From Streptomyces sp. RKAG290 (lineage in GTDB: Bacteria; Actinomycetota; Actinomycetes; Streptomycetales; Streptomycetaceae): 64,000 nucleotides of DNA. Under the pieces are notes generated by a model that had not been told where the DNA came from, did not search any database, and saw only the letters and a list, made by a program, of their open reading frames with translations. Positions 17,607 to 25,179 of the stretch are shown one piece after another. Each line of letters begins with the position of its first letter. Positions within the stretch are counted from its first letter, which is position 1. Where the stretch lies: assembly GCF_023701695.1 (NCBI RefSeq), contig NZ_JAJOZC010000001.1, forward strand, positions 5,331,894-5,395,893, in the 5' to 3' direction. Position numbers and translations under genes: made by a program.

Positions 17607-18386
17607 ATGAACCTTCTCCCGCATGAGCGCTACTGCGACGAAATCGTCCTGAGGACAGAGGCGTTGAGGGCCGCGGTCCGCGGTTTCGACCTCGACGCGG
17701 TCGTACCGACCTGCCCGGAGTGGACCCTGCGGGATCTCGCGGTCCATGTCGGCGGCGCCCACCGCTGGGTCGGCGAGATCGTGCGCACCAGGGCCGTCGA
17801 CGAGGTCCCGGACGAGCGGGTGCCGCAGTTCACGCCCGAGGGCGAGGACCCCGCCGTGCTGGACGCCTGGCTGGCCGAGGGAGCGGCGAGCACCGCCGAG
17901 GCGCTGCGCGAAGCGGGCCCGGGGGCGAGGGTCTGGTCGTGGTCCTGGGACCGGAGCGCGGGCTTCTGGGCGCGGCGCATGGCGATCGAGACCGTCGTCC
18001 ACCAGGCGGACGCGGCGCTGACCGCGAAGGTGCCCTACGCGATGGCGCCCGACCTGGCCGCCGACACGATCGACGAGTGGCTGGAGATCGTCGCCTTCGC
18101 CCAGGCCGCCGGAGACGACCCCGGAGCAGCGGAACTGCGCGGGGCCGGGCGCTCCCTCCATCTGCACGCCACCGACGCGCCGGGGGCGGAGTGGCTGATC
18201 GAGTTCGGCGCGGACGGCTTCACCTGGCGCCGGGCGCACGAGAGGGCGACCGTGGCGCTGCGGGGGCCGCTGACCGATCTGATGCTCGTCTTCAACCGCC
18301 GGCTGGCCGCGGACAGCGACCGGGTCGAGGTGCTGGGTGACGCGGCACTGCTGGACTTCTGGCTGGAGCGGTCGTCCTTCGGCTGA
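17607..18386 (+). CDS. Maleylpyruvate isomerase family, mycothiol-dependent enzyme
   Basis: A 259-residue cytoplasmic protein. The N-terminal MDMPI metal-binding/DinB-like domain is shown by PTCPEWTLRDLAVHVGGAHRW and the second domain by the RMAIETVVHQADA region, whose His with the N-terminal His would bind a metal. Family members use mycothiol, the actinobacterial thiol, for isomerisation or thiol transfer. The actual substrate is unknown and most members are not maleylpyruvate isomerases. Confidence 0.84.
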   Translation: MNLLPHERYCDEIVLRTEALRAAVRGFDLDAVVPTCPEWTLRDLAVHVGGAHRWVGEIVRTRAVDEVPDERVPQFTPEGEDPAVLDAWLAEGAASTAEALREAGPGARVWSWSWDRSAGFWARRMAIETVVHQADAALTAKVPYAMAPDLAADTIDEWLEIVAFAQAAGDDPGAAELRGAGRSLHLHATDAPGAEWLIEFGADGFTWRRAHERATVALRGPLTDLMLVFNRRLAADSDRVEVLGDAALLDFWLERSSFG

Positions 18387-18484
18387 GGGGGAAGCGGCCG
18401 GGCGGTGACACGGCCGGTGTGCGGGCCGGGCGGCGCTGGGCCAAGCTGGAACGGCAGCCCGTCCCGTCCGGCGAGGAGGTGCCG

Positions 18485-19543
18485 ATGGACCCGGTCCAGG
18501 CCCTGGAGCGGATCGCCTTCCTGCTGGAGCGCGGCGGCGCCGTGACCTACCGTGTGCAGGCCTTCCGCACCGCCGCCCGCACCGTCGCGGCGATGGCCGA
18601 CGGCGAGGCCGTGCGGCGGGTGACGGACGGCTCGCTGGAGCGGGTCAAGGGCATCGGCCCCAGAACCGCCCAGGTCGTCCGCGAGGCGGTGGCCGGTGAG
18701 GTGCCCGCGTACCTGGAGCGGCTGGAGGCCGAGACCGAGGCGGCCGGGCCGCTCGCCGAGGGCGGTGAGCGGCTGCTCGCGCTGCTGCGTGGCGACTGCC
18801 ATCTGCACTCCGACTGGTCGGACGGCGGCAGCCCGATCGAGGAGATGGGCCGTACGGCGGCGGAGCTCGGTCACGACTGGGCGGTGCTCACCGATCACTC
18901 GCCCCGGCTGACAGTGGCCAACGGGCTGTCCCCCGAGCGGCTGCGCAGGCAGCTGGCCGAGGTGGCCGAACTCAACGAGCGCTGGGCGCCGTTCCGGCTG
19001 CTGACCGGCATCGAGTGCGACATCCACCTCGACGGTTCCCTCGACCAGGAGGACGAACTGCTTGCGCAGCTGGACCTCGTGGTGGTGTCCGTGCACTCCA
19101 AGCTGCGGATGGACCCCGGCCCGATGACCCGCCGGCTGGTCGCGGCCGTCCGCCATCCACAGGCGAACGTGCTCGGACACTGCACCGGACGGCTGATCAC
19201 CGGCCGGGGCCGCCCGGAGTCGACGTTCGACGCGGACGAGGTGTTCGCCGCCTGCGCGGACGTGGGCACGGCGGTGGAGATCAACAGCAGGCCCGAGCGG
19301 CTCGACCCGCCCCGGCGGCTGCTGCGCCGCGCCGTCGACGCGGGCACGCTGTTCGCCGTCGACACCGACGCGCACGCCCCCGGACAGCTGGACTGGCAGA
19401 TCCACGGCTGTGCCCGCGCCGAGGAGTGCGGGGTCCCGGCGGAGCGCGTCGTCACGACGTGGACGGCGGACGAGCTGCTCGGCTGGACCCGCGAGGGCAA
19501 GGTCCCGGACCGGGCCCGGCACGGTACCGAGGAGAGCGCTTAG
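18485..19543 (+). CDS. PHP domain-containing protein with N-terminal helix-hairpin-helix
   Basis: A 352-residue protein. The N-terminus (about 1-90) resembles the 8-kDa and helix-hairpin-helix part of family X DNA polymerases (RIAFLLERGGAVTYRVQAFR, VKGIGPRTAQVV). The rest is a PHP phosphoesterase domain with intact metal-binding motifs: DCHLHSDWSDG, LTDHSPRL, GIECDIHLDG, GHCTGRLI and DTDAHAPGQL. The nucleotidyl-transferase domain of polymerase X is absent, so it is a nuclease or phosphatase candidate, not a polymerase. ATG 18485 follows GAGGAGG. The TAG stop is formed by the end of a palindromic repeat. Confidence 0.85.
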   Translation: MDPVQALERIAFLLERGGAVTYRVQAFRTAARTVAAMADGEAVRRVTDGSLERVKGIGPRTAQVVREAVAGEVPAYLERLEAETEAAGPLAEGGERLLALLRGDCHLHSDWSDGGSPIEEMGRTAAELGHDWAVLTDHSPRLTVANGLSPERLRRQLAEVAELNERWAPFRLLTGIECDIHLDGSLDQEDELLAQLDLVVVSVHSKLRMDPGPMTRRLVAAVRHPQANVLGHCTGRLITGRGRPESTFDADEVFAACADVGTAVEINSRPERLDPPRRLLRRAVDAGTLFAVDTDAHAPGQLDWQIHGCARAEECGVPAERVVTTWTADELLGWTREGKVPDRARHGTEESA

Positions 19544-19623
19544 GGTCCTTCGTTTGGATCAGGCCGGATCAGGGTGCGGCGCCGGGGCACGCGAGCCCGG
19601 CATGATCCAGACGAGAGGCCCTA
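19541..19623. repeat. Palindromic repeat, copy A
   Basis: An 83-base imperfect inverted repeat starting TAGGGTCC and ending GGCCCTA, with inner arms TGGATCA and TGATCCA. Copy B (38457) is closely related and copy C (46757) is a half copy. It sits between the ends of two convergent genes: the PHP gene's TAG is at its left end, and the TAG of the oxidoreductase gene was at its right end before a later insertion. It may act as a bidirectional terminator. Confidence 0.7.
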
Positions 19624-19769
19624 GTGACCTGAGTCAGAGATTCTTCGTTAGATCGGCGCCGCGCAATCAGGACCTCCCATCCCCTTCGGACCGCGATCGG
19701 CAACGAGAAGCCGGGTCGCTGGCAAGCCGGACGTCGTGCGAGAACTACCGGAAGATCTCTGACTCAGGT
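19621..19769 (+). repeat. 149-bp inverted repeat, left copy (MITE-like)
   Basis: Identical over all 149 bases to the reverse complement of 21070-21218. The unit itself has terminal inverted repeats (CCTGAGTCAGAGAT at the left, ATCTCTGACTCAGG at the right). It is too short to encode a transposase. Its outer edge is CTAG, as is that of the right copy. Confidence 0.88.
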
Positions 19770-19780
19770 GACTGGGCCGT

Positions 19781-19804
19781 GTCTTTCGGATCATCGCGAA
19801 AGAC
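19781..19804. repeat. Hairpin related to the palindromic repeat
   Basis: Arms GTCTTTCG (19781-19788) and CGAAAGAC (19797-19804) are perfectly complementary. The arm sequence equals the terminal arm of repeat B. It lies just inside the left MITE-like copy and may be a terminator or a short deletion form of the palindrome. Confidence 0.5.
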
Positions 19805-20007
19805 CCGGACTGAGGCTCGGCGCCGTCGGGGCTACCGGGGTCGCAGGGCGTGGAGATCCGGCAGATGGCGTTCGCCGACGTGGGGCAGGGTGGTCTTCCG
19901 TCCTTGGCTATCGCACAGACGTACGTGCTGCCTCGGTGGGGACGAGTCCATCTCCACGACGATGTCCTGGTTGTCGGGCCAGACCCACTTCCGAACCCCG
20001 GAGTGGC

Positions 20008-20999
20008 CTACTTGGCGGCCCAGCAGCCCAAAGTGTTCCGGTTCCCCTCCGCCGCCCGGCGCGGCGCGTCCGGCGATCCCAGCAGACCGTACGGCAGATA
20101 CCCGGACCGGACGCCGAGTTCCCACCCATGGACCTGGACGGCGAGGCAGGCCAGGGCGAGGGTGCCGAGGGGGAGGAGGGACCGAGGCGCGGGATCACCG
20201 GCATCGGCCTCGACGCTCTCCCGGTACGCGACCAGCCGGGCGACGAGGGCGTCCTCGAAGGCGTGCTGGGCGTCGTCGAGGAGTACGCGGAGCAGCTGCT
20301 GGTCCGCGCTCAGCGCGTCGCCGACCGCGTCGAGCCGCCGGGCAGCCTCCGTGCGCTCCCCGGCGTCCGGCTTGCGCAGCGGAACCGTGGGCCAGTCGCG
20401 GGGCAGATGCCCGGCCGCCTCGGTGAGATAGGGGCACAGGGCGTCCATGGCGGCGAGGTCGGCGGGGTCGGAGACGGAGGTGTACCGGTTGTAGGGCACG
20501 CCGTCACGGATGGCAGGCGCGTAGTCGCCGCGCAGCAGCAGCCCGGTGACCCGCTCCCAGTCCCACACATGCCCGCTGACGACACATATCTCGAACATGT
20601 CGAGCCAGGTCCGCGCGGTGGGCGCCTCCTTGACGACGTCCCGGAAGGTGATGGGCCCGTCCCCGAACTCGTCGTCGTCCGGGTCCGTGCTGATCCGCTC
20701 CCCGACGAGGGGAACCGGAGTGCCTGGTCCCCGTTCGGGAAGCACATGATGCTCAACACTCCCTGCACACACTCCGCGGCGGTGATGGCGACCGTGCCGG
20801 CCGCAGCGTCGAGCCCCGGCTCCGTCACCGTTCGCGCGGCGACATGGTCCAGCAGTTCGTCCGCCATGGCCCGGATCAGCGTCGGCGAGATGCTGCCGTA
20901 CCGCAGCGCGTGCCATCGTGTGTAGGCCCGCCCGTCGATGTCGTCGAGCGCCTCGGCCAACCGCTGCTCGCCGACCTGATGGCATGTCACATTGCGCAC
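20008..20999 (-). pseudogene. Imm49-family immunity protein, frameshifted
   Basis: An immunity-type protein of polymorphic toxin systems, recognised from VTCHQVGEQRLAEALDDI, the SIMCFPNGDQALRFPLVGER region and VQVHGWELGVRSGYLP. The first part (GTG start 20999) and the second part are in different frames; adding one base to the GGGG run 20709-20712 joins them into about 330 residues. Its last 20 or so residues after GSPDAP do not look like the family and may come from a fused flank. There is no toxin gene nearby, so it is an orphan immunity gene carried between inverted repeats, possibly for protection against neighbours' toxins (inference). Confidence 0.72.
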
Positions 21000-21069
21000 G
21001 TACCCCGTCCCTTCATGAACTCCACGACTGGACGAAGCACGTTATCAACGGGCACTGACAGCACCCGTG

Positions 21070-21218
21070 ACCTGAGTCAGAGATCTTCCGGTAGTTCTCG
21101 CACGACGTCCGGCTTGCCAGCGACCCGGCTTCTCGTTGCCGATCGCGGTCCGAAGGGGATGGGAGGTCCTGATTGCGCGGCGCCGATCTAACGAAGAATC
21201 TCTGACTCAGGTCACTAG
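21070..21218 (-). repeat. 149-bp inverted repeat, right copy (MITE-like)
   Basis: The exact reverse complement of 19621-19769. Its outer edge CTAG contains the TAG stop of the F420-type oxidoreductase gene (21215-21217). Confidence 0.88.
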
Positions 21219-22222
21219 TTGAGCTCCGCCAGCACCCGCAGGGTGTGCGGGTCCGGCGCGGTCACCAGCAGGTCGGTGACCGGCCCCTTGCGCCACAACT
21301 CCAGCCGTTCCGCGATCCGTCGGCGGGGGCCGACCAGTGAGATCTCGTCGGCGAACGCATCGGGGACGGCCAGTACGGCCTCCTCCTTGCGGCCTTCCAG
21401 GAAGAGCTGCTGGATCCGCCGCGCCTCGTCCTCGAACCCCATCCGCCCCATCAGGTCCGCGTGGAAGTTGCGGGCGGCGGCGCCCATGCCGCCGATGTAG
21501 AAGCCGAGCATCGCCTTCACCGGCAACAGCCCTTCCGCGACGTCGTCGCAGACGTGCGCCCGGGCCATCGGCGCGATCATGAACTCCTCGGCGAGATCGC
21601 TCAGCGAGGCCTCGTACACGTCGGTGCGCAGCGGTGACCAGTACAGCGGCAGCCAGCCGTCCGCGATCCTGGTGGTCTGGGCGATGTTCCGCGGCCCCTC
21701 CGCACCGAGCAGCACCGGCAGCCCGGCCCGCAGCGGATGCGTGATCGGCTTCAGCGCCCTGCCGAGCCCGGTCGCGTCCGGGCCGTTGTACGGATGGGAG
21801 TGGAACCGGCCGTCCAGCTCGACGGGCGCCTCGCGGCGCAGTACTTGACGCACCACGTCGACGTATTCGCGGGTCGCGGTCAGCGGGCTGCCGGGGAACG
21901 GCCGCCCGTACCAGCCCTCCACGACCTGGGGGCCGGAGAGGCCGAGGCCGAGCATCATCCGGCCACCCGAGAGGTGGTCGAGGGTCAGTGCGTGCATGGC
22001 GGTCGCGGTCGGGGTGCGGGCCGCCATCTGCGCGATGGCCGTGCCCAGCCGGATGCGGGAGGTGTGGGCGGCGATCCAGGTCAGCGGGGTGAAGGCGTCG
22101 GAGCCCCAGGCCTCCGCCGTCCACACCGACTCGTAGCCCAGGTCCTCGGCCGCGCGGGCGAGGTCCAGATGGGCCGGGTCGGGGCCGCGGCCCCAGTATC
22201 CGAGCGCGAGTCCGAGCCGCAT
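21215..22222 (-). CDS. LLM class F420-dependent oxidoreductase
   Basis: A TIM-barrel flavin or F420 oxidoreductase of the luciferase-like family, 335 residues. Typical strings are TAEAWGSDAFTPLTWIAAHT, ALTLDHLSGGRMMLGLG and SGPQVVEGWYGRPF. These are close to mycobacterial Rv3520c, a KstR-regulon member (remembered, not searched). The start at 22222 has GGGAGG 8 bases upstream; an ATG at 22240 is the alternative. The promoter carries the TCTGAC-N5-GTCAGA dyad with one mismatch. The TAG stop lies in the CTAG at the edge of an inserted element, and the same stop would exist without the insertion. Confidence 0.88.
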   Translation of the reverse strand: MRLGLALGYWGRGPDPAHLDLARAAEDLGYESVWTAEAWGSDAFTPLTWIAAHTSRIRLGTAIAQMAARTPTATAMHALTLDHLSGGRMMLGLGLSGPQVVEGWYGRPFPGSPLTATREYVDVVRQVLRREAPVELDGRFHSHPYNGPDATGLGRALKPITHPLRAGLPVLLGAEGPRNIAQTTRIADGWLPLYWSPLRTDVYEASLSDLAEEFMIAPMARAHVCDDVAEGLLPVKAMLGFYIGGMGAAARNFHADLMGRMGFEDEARRIQQLFLEGRKEEAVLAVPDAFADEISLVGPRRRIAERLELWRKGPVTDLLVTAPDPHTLRVLAELN

Positions 22223-22241
22223 TCCGCTGCCTCCCAGCATT

Positions 22242-22258
22242 TCTGACGATGTATCAGA
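22242..22258. promoter_or_regulatory. TCTGAC-N5-GTCAGA dyad, copy 2
   Basis: TCTGAC-GATGT-ATCAGA, one mismatch from a perfect dyad, 20 bases before the F420-type oxidoreductase start (minus strand). An overlapping palindrome TGTATCAGATACA at 22250-22262 adds a second symmetric site. Confidence 0.5.
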
Positions 22259-22277
22259 TACAGCCGGAGAGTACGAC

Positions 22278-22311
22278 AGCGGCCCCCCGCCCGGAAGGGG
22301 CGGGGGCCGCT
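22278..22311. terminator. Hairpin terminator of the membrane protein gene
   Basis: Arms AGCGGCCCCC and GGGGGCCGCT with a small bulge around a GGAAG loop, 24 bases after the stop of the upstream minus-strand gene. Confidence 0.7.
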
Positions 22312-22334
22312 GTCGGTGACGCGTGCGCGGGGTG

Positions 22335-23162
22335 TCAGCCGCGCTGGATGCCCGTGGTGTCCTGGAGCACGCCGCGACGGCCGTCCTGGGTCTGGGCGAT
22401 GAGGCTCTGGCCCTGCTGCTCGACCGCGAGGTACCAGGTGCCCGGAGCCAGTTCGGCGATCGGGGACGGCGAACCGTCCTCGCCGTACAGCGGACGGGCC
22501 ACCGGCACCGCGAACCAGAACGGGGTGAAGTCACCGGACGGCGCACCGCCGGCCGCCGGGGCATGCTGGGCCGGGGCGTGGGCCTGCTGCGGCTCGGGCT
22601 GACCCGGCTGCTGGGCGCCGTACGGCTGCGGCTGTCCCGGCTGCTGACCGCCGTAGGCCGGCTGCTGGGCACCCGGGTAGCCGTAACCCTGGCCGGGCTG
22701 CGGCTGGCCGCCGTACGGCGACTGCACGGCCTGCGGCTTCGGGGCGCCCGCCAGCGGGGCCTTGAGTGCGGGGACCAGCGGGGAGGCGACCGCACCCGCG
22801 GCCAGCGCCAGGGAGGCGATCATGCCGAGGATCAGACCGGCGCCGGCGTCGATCTGGCCGAGGTCGATGATCGTCCAGAACAGCTTCCACGCGGTGAAGA
22901 CGGTGGCGGCGACGCCGAACTGGGCGAGGTCGAGCCCGGCGACCTTGCGGGGCTGCGGCTGCGAGCGGGAGAGCACGATCAGTGCCGCACCGATCACGCC
23001 GACCATGTAGACACCGATTGCGTCGCCCAGGGACTCCCAGGAGTTCGACGCGTCAACGCTGGAGCTTCCATAGGAGAAGTAGTCGAGGAAAGAGGCGATG
23101 AACAGCACGACCGCTGCTCCGATCACCACGCCATCGCCTCGAGTGAGGGAGCGGATATTCAC
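22335..23162 (-). CDS. Four-helix membrane protein with Pro/Gln-rich linker
   Basis: A 275-residue protein of unknown role, resembling a Streptomyces membrane family (DUF5336-like by memory). Four hydrophobic segments span about residues 13-135. A low-complexity linker rich in Gly, Gln, Pro and Tyr (about 150-205) follows, and then a globular C-terminus (FTPFWFAVPVARPLYGED...). The GTG start at 23162 has AAGGA 8 bases upstream. A hairpin terminator follows. No partner genes are evident. Confidence 0.72.
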   Translation of the reverse strand: MNIRSLTRGDGVVIGAAVVLFIASFLDYFSYGSSSVDASNSWESLGDAIGVYMVGVIGAALIVLSRSQPQPRKVAGLDLAQFGVAATVFTAWKLFWTIIDLGQIDAGAGLILGMIASLALAAGAVASPLVPALKAPLAGAPKPQAVQSPYGGQPQPGQGYGYPGAQQPAYGGQQPGQPQPYGAQQPGQPEPQQAHAPAQHAPAAGGAPSGDFTPFWFAVPVARPLYGEDGSPSPIAELAPGTWYLAVEQQGQSLIAQTQDGRRGVLQDTTGIQRG

Positions 23163-23351
23163 GTGAAGGTCCTTAGTCGGTCGTCTCGTCGGGGCGGTCG
23201 TCGCTGCCACCGGTACGGCGGGTACGGCGCGAAGCTCGGGGGCGGCTCCCCATCGTACGGATGAATCTATCGTCTGCCCGGCCGGGTTGCTCCCCCCGCC
23301 CGGACCTTGGTCGGGCATCCTCCCGAATTCATCGCAGAACCACCTCTCTTA

Positions 23352-24299
23352 CTACCCGTTGAGGAAGCTGCTGATGCCGTCGGCGATGCCCTGAGCCGCC
23401 TTCTGACGCCAGCCCGCACCGGTGAGCAGGGCGGCATCCTTCGGATCACGCATATTGCCGCATTCGATGAAGACTTTGGGCACGGTCGACAAATTCAGTC
23501 CGCCGAGATCCTTGCGGGTGTCCAGTCCGGTATTGCCGCCGATGTAATTGGAAGGCGCACTTCCGGTAGCGCGGACGAAGAGCCCGGCGATACGGGTGCC
23601 GAGATCGCGGGACGGGCCGACGATCTTCGAGGTGTCCGCGCCCCCGCCGCGTACCGATGCGGGAAGGATCACATGGAAGCCGCGGTTGCCGGCCGCGGAT
23701 CCGTCGGCGTGCACGGAGACGACCGCGTCGGCTCCGGCCTTGTTGCCGATCCGGGCCCGCTCGTCGACGCACGGCCCGAACGGCCGGTCGTTGTCGTAGG
23801 TCAGCACCACCTTCGCGCCCTGCGCCTGCAGCAGCGTGCGCAGCCGGTGCGACACGTCAAGGGTGAACTCGGCTTCCGCGTAACCGGAGTTGGTGGAGGT
23901 GCCGGTGGTGTCGCACTCCTTGTGCGTGGTGCCGATGTCCACCTGCCGGCCGATCTCGGCGGTGTGCAGGTGATTGCGCGGATTGTGGCCGGGGTCGATG
24001 ACGACCGTCTTCCCCGACAGCGGCCCGGACGAGGTGCCCGGCGCGGAGGCCGAGGGGGAGGCGGGCGCCTTGGACGGGGTCCGGCCGGTGTGCGCCGGAG
24101 ACGGGGAGGCCGGGCCCGGTGAGGAGGCCGGTGCGGACGCCGGCGAGGAGGCGGCGCTGCCGTCCGGGCCGGGCCCGGACCGCGCGGTGTCGCTCGCGCC
24201 GCCGCAGCCCGCGAGGCCCAGACACAGCAGGGTCAGCGTCGCCGCGGCGAGCAGGGCCGGGCGGCGCGGGGCGGGGGGAACGCTCTCGTCGTGACGCAC
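23352..24299 (-). CDS. N-acetylmuramoyl-L-alanine amidase, lipoprotein
   Basis: Cell-wall hydrolase of the Amidase_3 family, 315 residues. The lipobox LGLAGC places the lipidated Cys at 32. A Ser/Pro/Ala linker (about 35-92) spans the wall, and the catalytic domain starts VVIDPGHNPRN. Zinc ligands are likely the His of DPGHN, a Glu of YAEAEFTLDV and the His of VSVHADGS; the catalytic Glu is in KVFIECGNM. GTG start at 24299. It is a single gene that cleaves the amide between muramic acid and L-alanine in peptidoglycan. Confidence 0.88.
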   Translation of the reverse strand: MRHDESVPPAPRRPALLAAATLTLLCLGLAGCGGASDTARSGPGPDGSAASSPASAPASSPGPASPSPAHTGRTPSKAPASPSASAPGTSSGPLSGKTVVIDPGHNPRNHLHTAEIGRQVDIGTTHKECDTTGTSTNSGYAEAEFTLDVSHRLRTLLQAQGAKVVLTYDNDRPFGPCVDERARIGNKAGADAVVSVHADGSAAGNRGFHVILPASVRGGGADTSKIVGPSRDLGTRIAGLFVRATGSAPSNYIGGNTGLDTRKDLGGLNLSTVPKVFIECGNMRDPKDAALLTGAGWRQKAAQGIADGISSFLNG

Positions 24300-24340
24300 C
24301 CGGCGATGCTATCCGGGAGCCCGGCCGGTGTCCGGAGTGC

Positions 24341-24985
24341 TCAGATCCCCGGCCCCGTGCGCCGCAGGACGCGCAGCGAGTCCGTGACCGAGATCTCGGC
24401 GAACGCACCGGAAGCCAGCGCCCGCAGATAGACGCGGTACGGGGCCTGGCCGCCGTGCGCCGGATCGGGGAACACGTCGTGGATCACCAGGAGTCCGCCC
24501 TCGGCGACGTGCGGCGCCCAGCCCTCGTAGTCGCCGTTCGCATGCTCGTCGGTGTGGCCGCCGTCGATGAACACCAGGCCGAGCCGGCCGCCCCAGACGG
24601 CCGCGACCTGCGGGGAACGCCCCACGAGCGCCACCACGTGCTCCTCCAGACCGGCCGCGTGCAGCGTCCGGCGGAACGTCGGCAGGGTGTCCATCCGCCC
24701 GACCTCCGGGTCCACCACCGTCGGGTCGTGGTACTCCCAGCCGGGCTGCTGCTCCTCGCTGCCCCGGTGGTGGTCGACGGTGAGGGCGCTCACCCCGGCG
24801 GCCCGGGCGGCGTCGGCGAGCAGGATGGTGGAGCGCCCGCAGTAGGTGCCCACCTCCAGCAGCGGCAGTCCGAGCGCGGCGGCCTCGGCCGCGGCCTCGT
24901 ACAGCGCCAGTCCCTCCACCACCGGCATGAAGCCCTTGGCGGCCTGGAACGCGGCAAGAATCTCCGGCTTGGGCTCGGCGGCCAC
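24341..24985 (-). CDS. Class I SAM-dependent methyltransferase
   Basis: A 214-residue protein with the SAM motif LLEVGTYCGRSTILLADAA and the acidic motif LVFIDGGHTDEHANGDYEGW, as in the group that includes cephalosporin hydroxylase-like and Methyltransf_24 proteins. The GTG at 24985 follows GGAGGA by 7 bases. It precedes the amidase gene in the same direction by about 40 bases. The substrate is unknown. Confidence 0.8.
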   Translation of the reverse strand: MAAEPKPEILAAFQAAKGFMPVVEGLALYEAAAEAAALGLPLLEVGTYCGRSTILLADAARAAGVSALTVDHHRGSEEQQPGWEYHDPTVVDPEVGRMDTLPTFRRTLHAAGLEEHVVALVGRSPQVAAVWGGRLGLVFIDGGHTDEHANGDYEGWAPHVAEGGLLVIHDVFPDPAHGGQAPYRVYLRALASGAFAEISVTDSLRVLRRTGPGI

Positions 24986-25086
24986 GGGGTTCCTCCTGGT
25001 GGGACGGGGTAGGCGACGGCGCCCCATCGTGCCGTACGTTCCGGTGCCGGGTGTGCGCGGGGGGTGATGTCGCCCCGCGCGCGACG

Positions 25087-25125
25087 CCGTACGCCCCCGC
25101 CGACGGTGTCGGCGGGGGCGTACGG
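25087..25125. terminator. Strong hairpin terminator
   Basis: 18-base perfect arms (25087-25104 and 25108-25125) around GGT, downstream of the M20 peptidase operon on the minus strand. Confidence 0.82.
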
Positions 25126-25179
25126 GAGGGGTGTGGCCCCCGTCGGGGCGGGCCCCCCGGCACAGCTGTGACGGAGGGA

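Larger units (their letters stand above)
19625..21214. mobile_element. Composite element: Imm49-type gene between inverted MITE-like repeats
   Basis: Two identical inverted 149-bp units bound about 1.3 kb carrying one immunity-type gene. CTAG occurs directly at both outer edges (19621-19624 and 21215-21218), as a 4-base target duplication would. CTAG fits the YTAR target of IS5-type elements. No transposase is inside, so mobilisation would have been in trans. Removing the segment rejoins the palindromic repeat A to the oxidoreductase stop codon. The stretch 19770-20007 holds a hairpin (19781-19804) and a minus-strand reading frame ending at 19832 that I do not recognise and that may be a gene remnant. 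Confidence 0.65.

Noticed and set aside
19625..21214. A complete insertion sequence with its own transposase
   Set aside because: No frame between the inverted repeats resembles a transposase; the only recognisable gene is of Imm49 type.
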